Shown here: positions 63,151-64,000 of the stretch, in pieces | How the letters are laid out: each line of letters begins with the position of its first letter | Numbering within the stretch: position 1 is the stretch's first letter | Assembly: GCA_963675995.2 (NCBI GenBank) | Contig: CAXXIY010000001.1 | Location: forward strand, 682,001 to 746,000 | Length of the DNA stretch: 64,000 bases | Reading direction: 5' to 3' | Source of the DNA: JAAFHB01 sp963675995 | GTDB lineage: Bacteria > Bacteroidota > Bacteroidia > Bacteroidales > Prolixibacteraceae | Made by a program: the position numbers and the translations under genes | The notes under the pieces: generated by a model | Seen by the model: only the letters and a program-made list of their open reading frames with translations | Database searches by the model: none | Told to the model about the DNA's origin: nothing

Positions 63151-63999
63151 CTACATTTTGTTGTTTCCGTCAGAGAGCATAACATCAGCAACAAACTGAC
63201 GTATCTGCTGCTCGTCATTCTTTCTACAAATTAACAGCGTCTTCTCTGATTCAACGACAATATAATCCTTGAGACCCTGAATTACAGCAATTTTATTATC
63301 CGGCATATTGACAATGCAATCTTTGGTATCATAAAGGAAAATTCGGTTCCCGCTAACGGCATTGGCAGCAAGATCCTTTTTATGATTATCGTAGAGCGAT
63401 CCCCAGGTACCCAGATCAGACCAGCCAAAGTCGGCGCACATGACATAAACATTATCCGCTTTTTCCATCACCCCGTAGTCGATCGAGATATTGGGACATT
63501 CCGAATATACTTTATTTATAAATTGAACTTCATTGGGAGTATTGATATGTTTTTTCCCATAGTCGAACAGGGCAGCCATTTCGGGCAAATGTCTGATAAA
63601 GGCATTCAGTATCGCTTTGGCTGACCATATAAAAATTCCGGAATTCCAATAAAACTCTCCGGTTTCAATGAATAACTCTGCCATCTTACGGTCGGGCTTT
63701 TCCGTAAAGGTCTTCACCCTGAATAGATTCTCTTTCTGTTCAAATTCCACTTTTTCAGCCACCTGGATATAACCATATCCTGTTTCGGGACGAAGGGGAT
63801 GGAGTCCCAGTGTAAGAAGTACATCTTTTCCGGTTACGTACCTTAGCCCGTTATTGATCTCCTCCTCAAAATAATCCTGTTTTAAAATCAAATGGTCAGA
63901 GGGAGCTACAATCACATTGGCATCAGGGCAGATACTCAGAATCTTATAGGTAGCATAAGCAATGCAGGGGGCTGTATTACGTCGTAATGGTTCTGACAA
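63151..63999 (-). CDS. Mannose-1-phosphate guanylyltransferase, 5' end beyond the window
   Basis: A partial gene: 282 residues of a nucleotidyltransferase reading out of the right edge, so the N-terminus with the GTP-binding GGxGTRLWP motif is missing. VIVAPSDHLI, GLHPLRPETGYGYI and the FYWNSGIFIW segment identify the mannose-1-phosphate guanylyltransferase (ManC/RfbM) family. It makes GDP-mannose for surface polysaccharide. Confidence 0.9.
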   Translation of the reverse strand: MSEPLRRNTAPCIAYATYKILSICPDANVIVAPSDHLILKQDYFEEEINNGLRYVTGKDVLLTLGLHPLRPETGYGYIQVAEKVEFEQKENLFRVKTFTEKPDRKMAELFIETGEFYWNSGIFIWSAKAILNAFIRHLPEMAALFDYGKKHINTPNEVQFINKVYSECPNISIDYGVMEKADNVYVMCADFGWSDLGTWGSLYDNHKKDLAANAVSGNRIFLYDTKDCIVNMPDNKIAVIQGLKDYIVVESEKTLLICRKNDEQQIRQFVADVMLSDGNNKM

Positions 64000-64000
64000 A

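Noticed and set aside
1..64000. tRNA, rRNA, CRISPR arrays or riboswitches
   Set aside because: Intergenic regions were scanned by eye; none showed a cloverleaf, repeat array or known aptamer. A covariance-model search would be decisive.

Overview
The window looks like a chromosomal segment of an anaerobic or facultative member of the Bacteroidota, probably order Bacteroidales in the broad sense. Supporting evidence: gliding/type IX secretion genes (gldH, sprE/porW-like), a PSP1/RicT-like gene directly upstream of gldH, weak Shine-Dalgarno signals, and several promoters with the Bacteroidota -7 element TAnnTTTG. Assignment below order is not possible by eye. No rRNA, tRNA, CRISPR array or intact insertion sequence was seen.

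Layout. 0-26 kb is mostly housekeeping: a molybdopterin oxidoreductase with an unusual GPP34 N-terminal domain, a Pit phosphate transporter with its DUF47 partner, an acyl-CoA synthetase, a frameshifted DUF438-hemerythrin-PAS gene, a thioesterase, a LysE exporter, an esterase, a tricorn-like S41 protease, pgk, a DNA polymerase III delta-prime-like clamp-loader protein, PSP1, gldH, trmB, an alkyltransferase-like protein, an Mrp ATPase and sprE/porW. 58.4-64 kb is again housekeeping: sucCD, YitT, an M23 peptidase and a partial mannose-1-phosphate guanylyltransferase.

26.3-58.3 kb is an accessory redox and sulfur-trafficking region. It holds ArsM-like methyltransferases (one intact, one decayed), NifX-like metallocluster proteins, DUF1847, an octaheme tetrathionate-reductase-family cytochrome with a cytochrome b partner, a split YeeE/YedE sulfur importer ending in a rhodanese-like domain, two DUF134 regulators, a ferredoxin, an MBL hydrolase, and a radical SAM/SPASM enzyme between a thioredoxin lipoprotein and a thioredoxin-thioredoxin reductase fusion. 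It continues with TSUP plus DUF1634 transport, an ECF sigma/anti-sigma stress cluster, a Crp/Fnr regulator, a CoA-disulfide-reductase-like protein with three rhodanese domains, an SQR-like flavoprotein, a secreted rhodanese, several further thioredoxins, a hemerythrin/LuxR pair and a cytochrome c peroxidase.

The most interesting observation is a 16-bp palindrome, consensus ATGAGCA-NN-TGCTCAT. It occurs at four promoter-proximal sites: inside the -33/-7 spacer of the NifX-like gene, on both sides of the -7 box of the octaheme cytochrome gene, and between a small membrane-protein gene and a DUF134 gene, where it overlaps the -33 of the former. This suggests a local regulon, plausibly controlled by a DUF134 protein, linking metallocluster handling to respiration of, or defence against, oxidised sulfur or related oxyanions. 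A second shared promoter element, with direct repeats 20 bp apart, precedes both the intact and the decayed ArsM-like genes and points to an intragenomic duplication.
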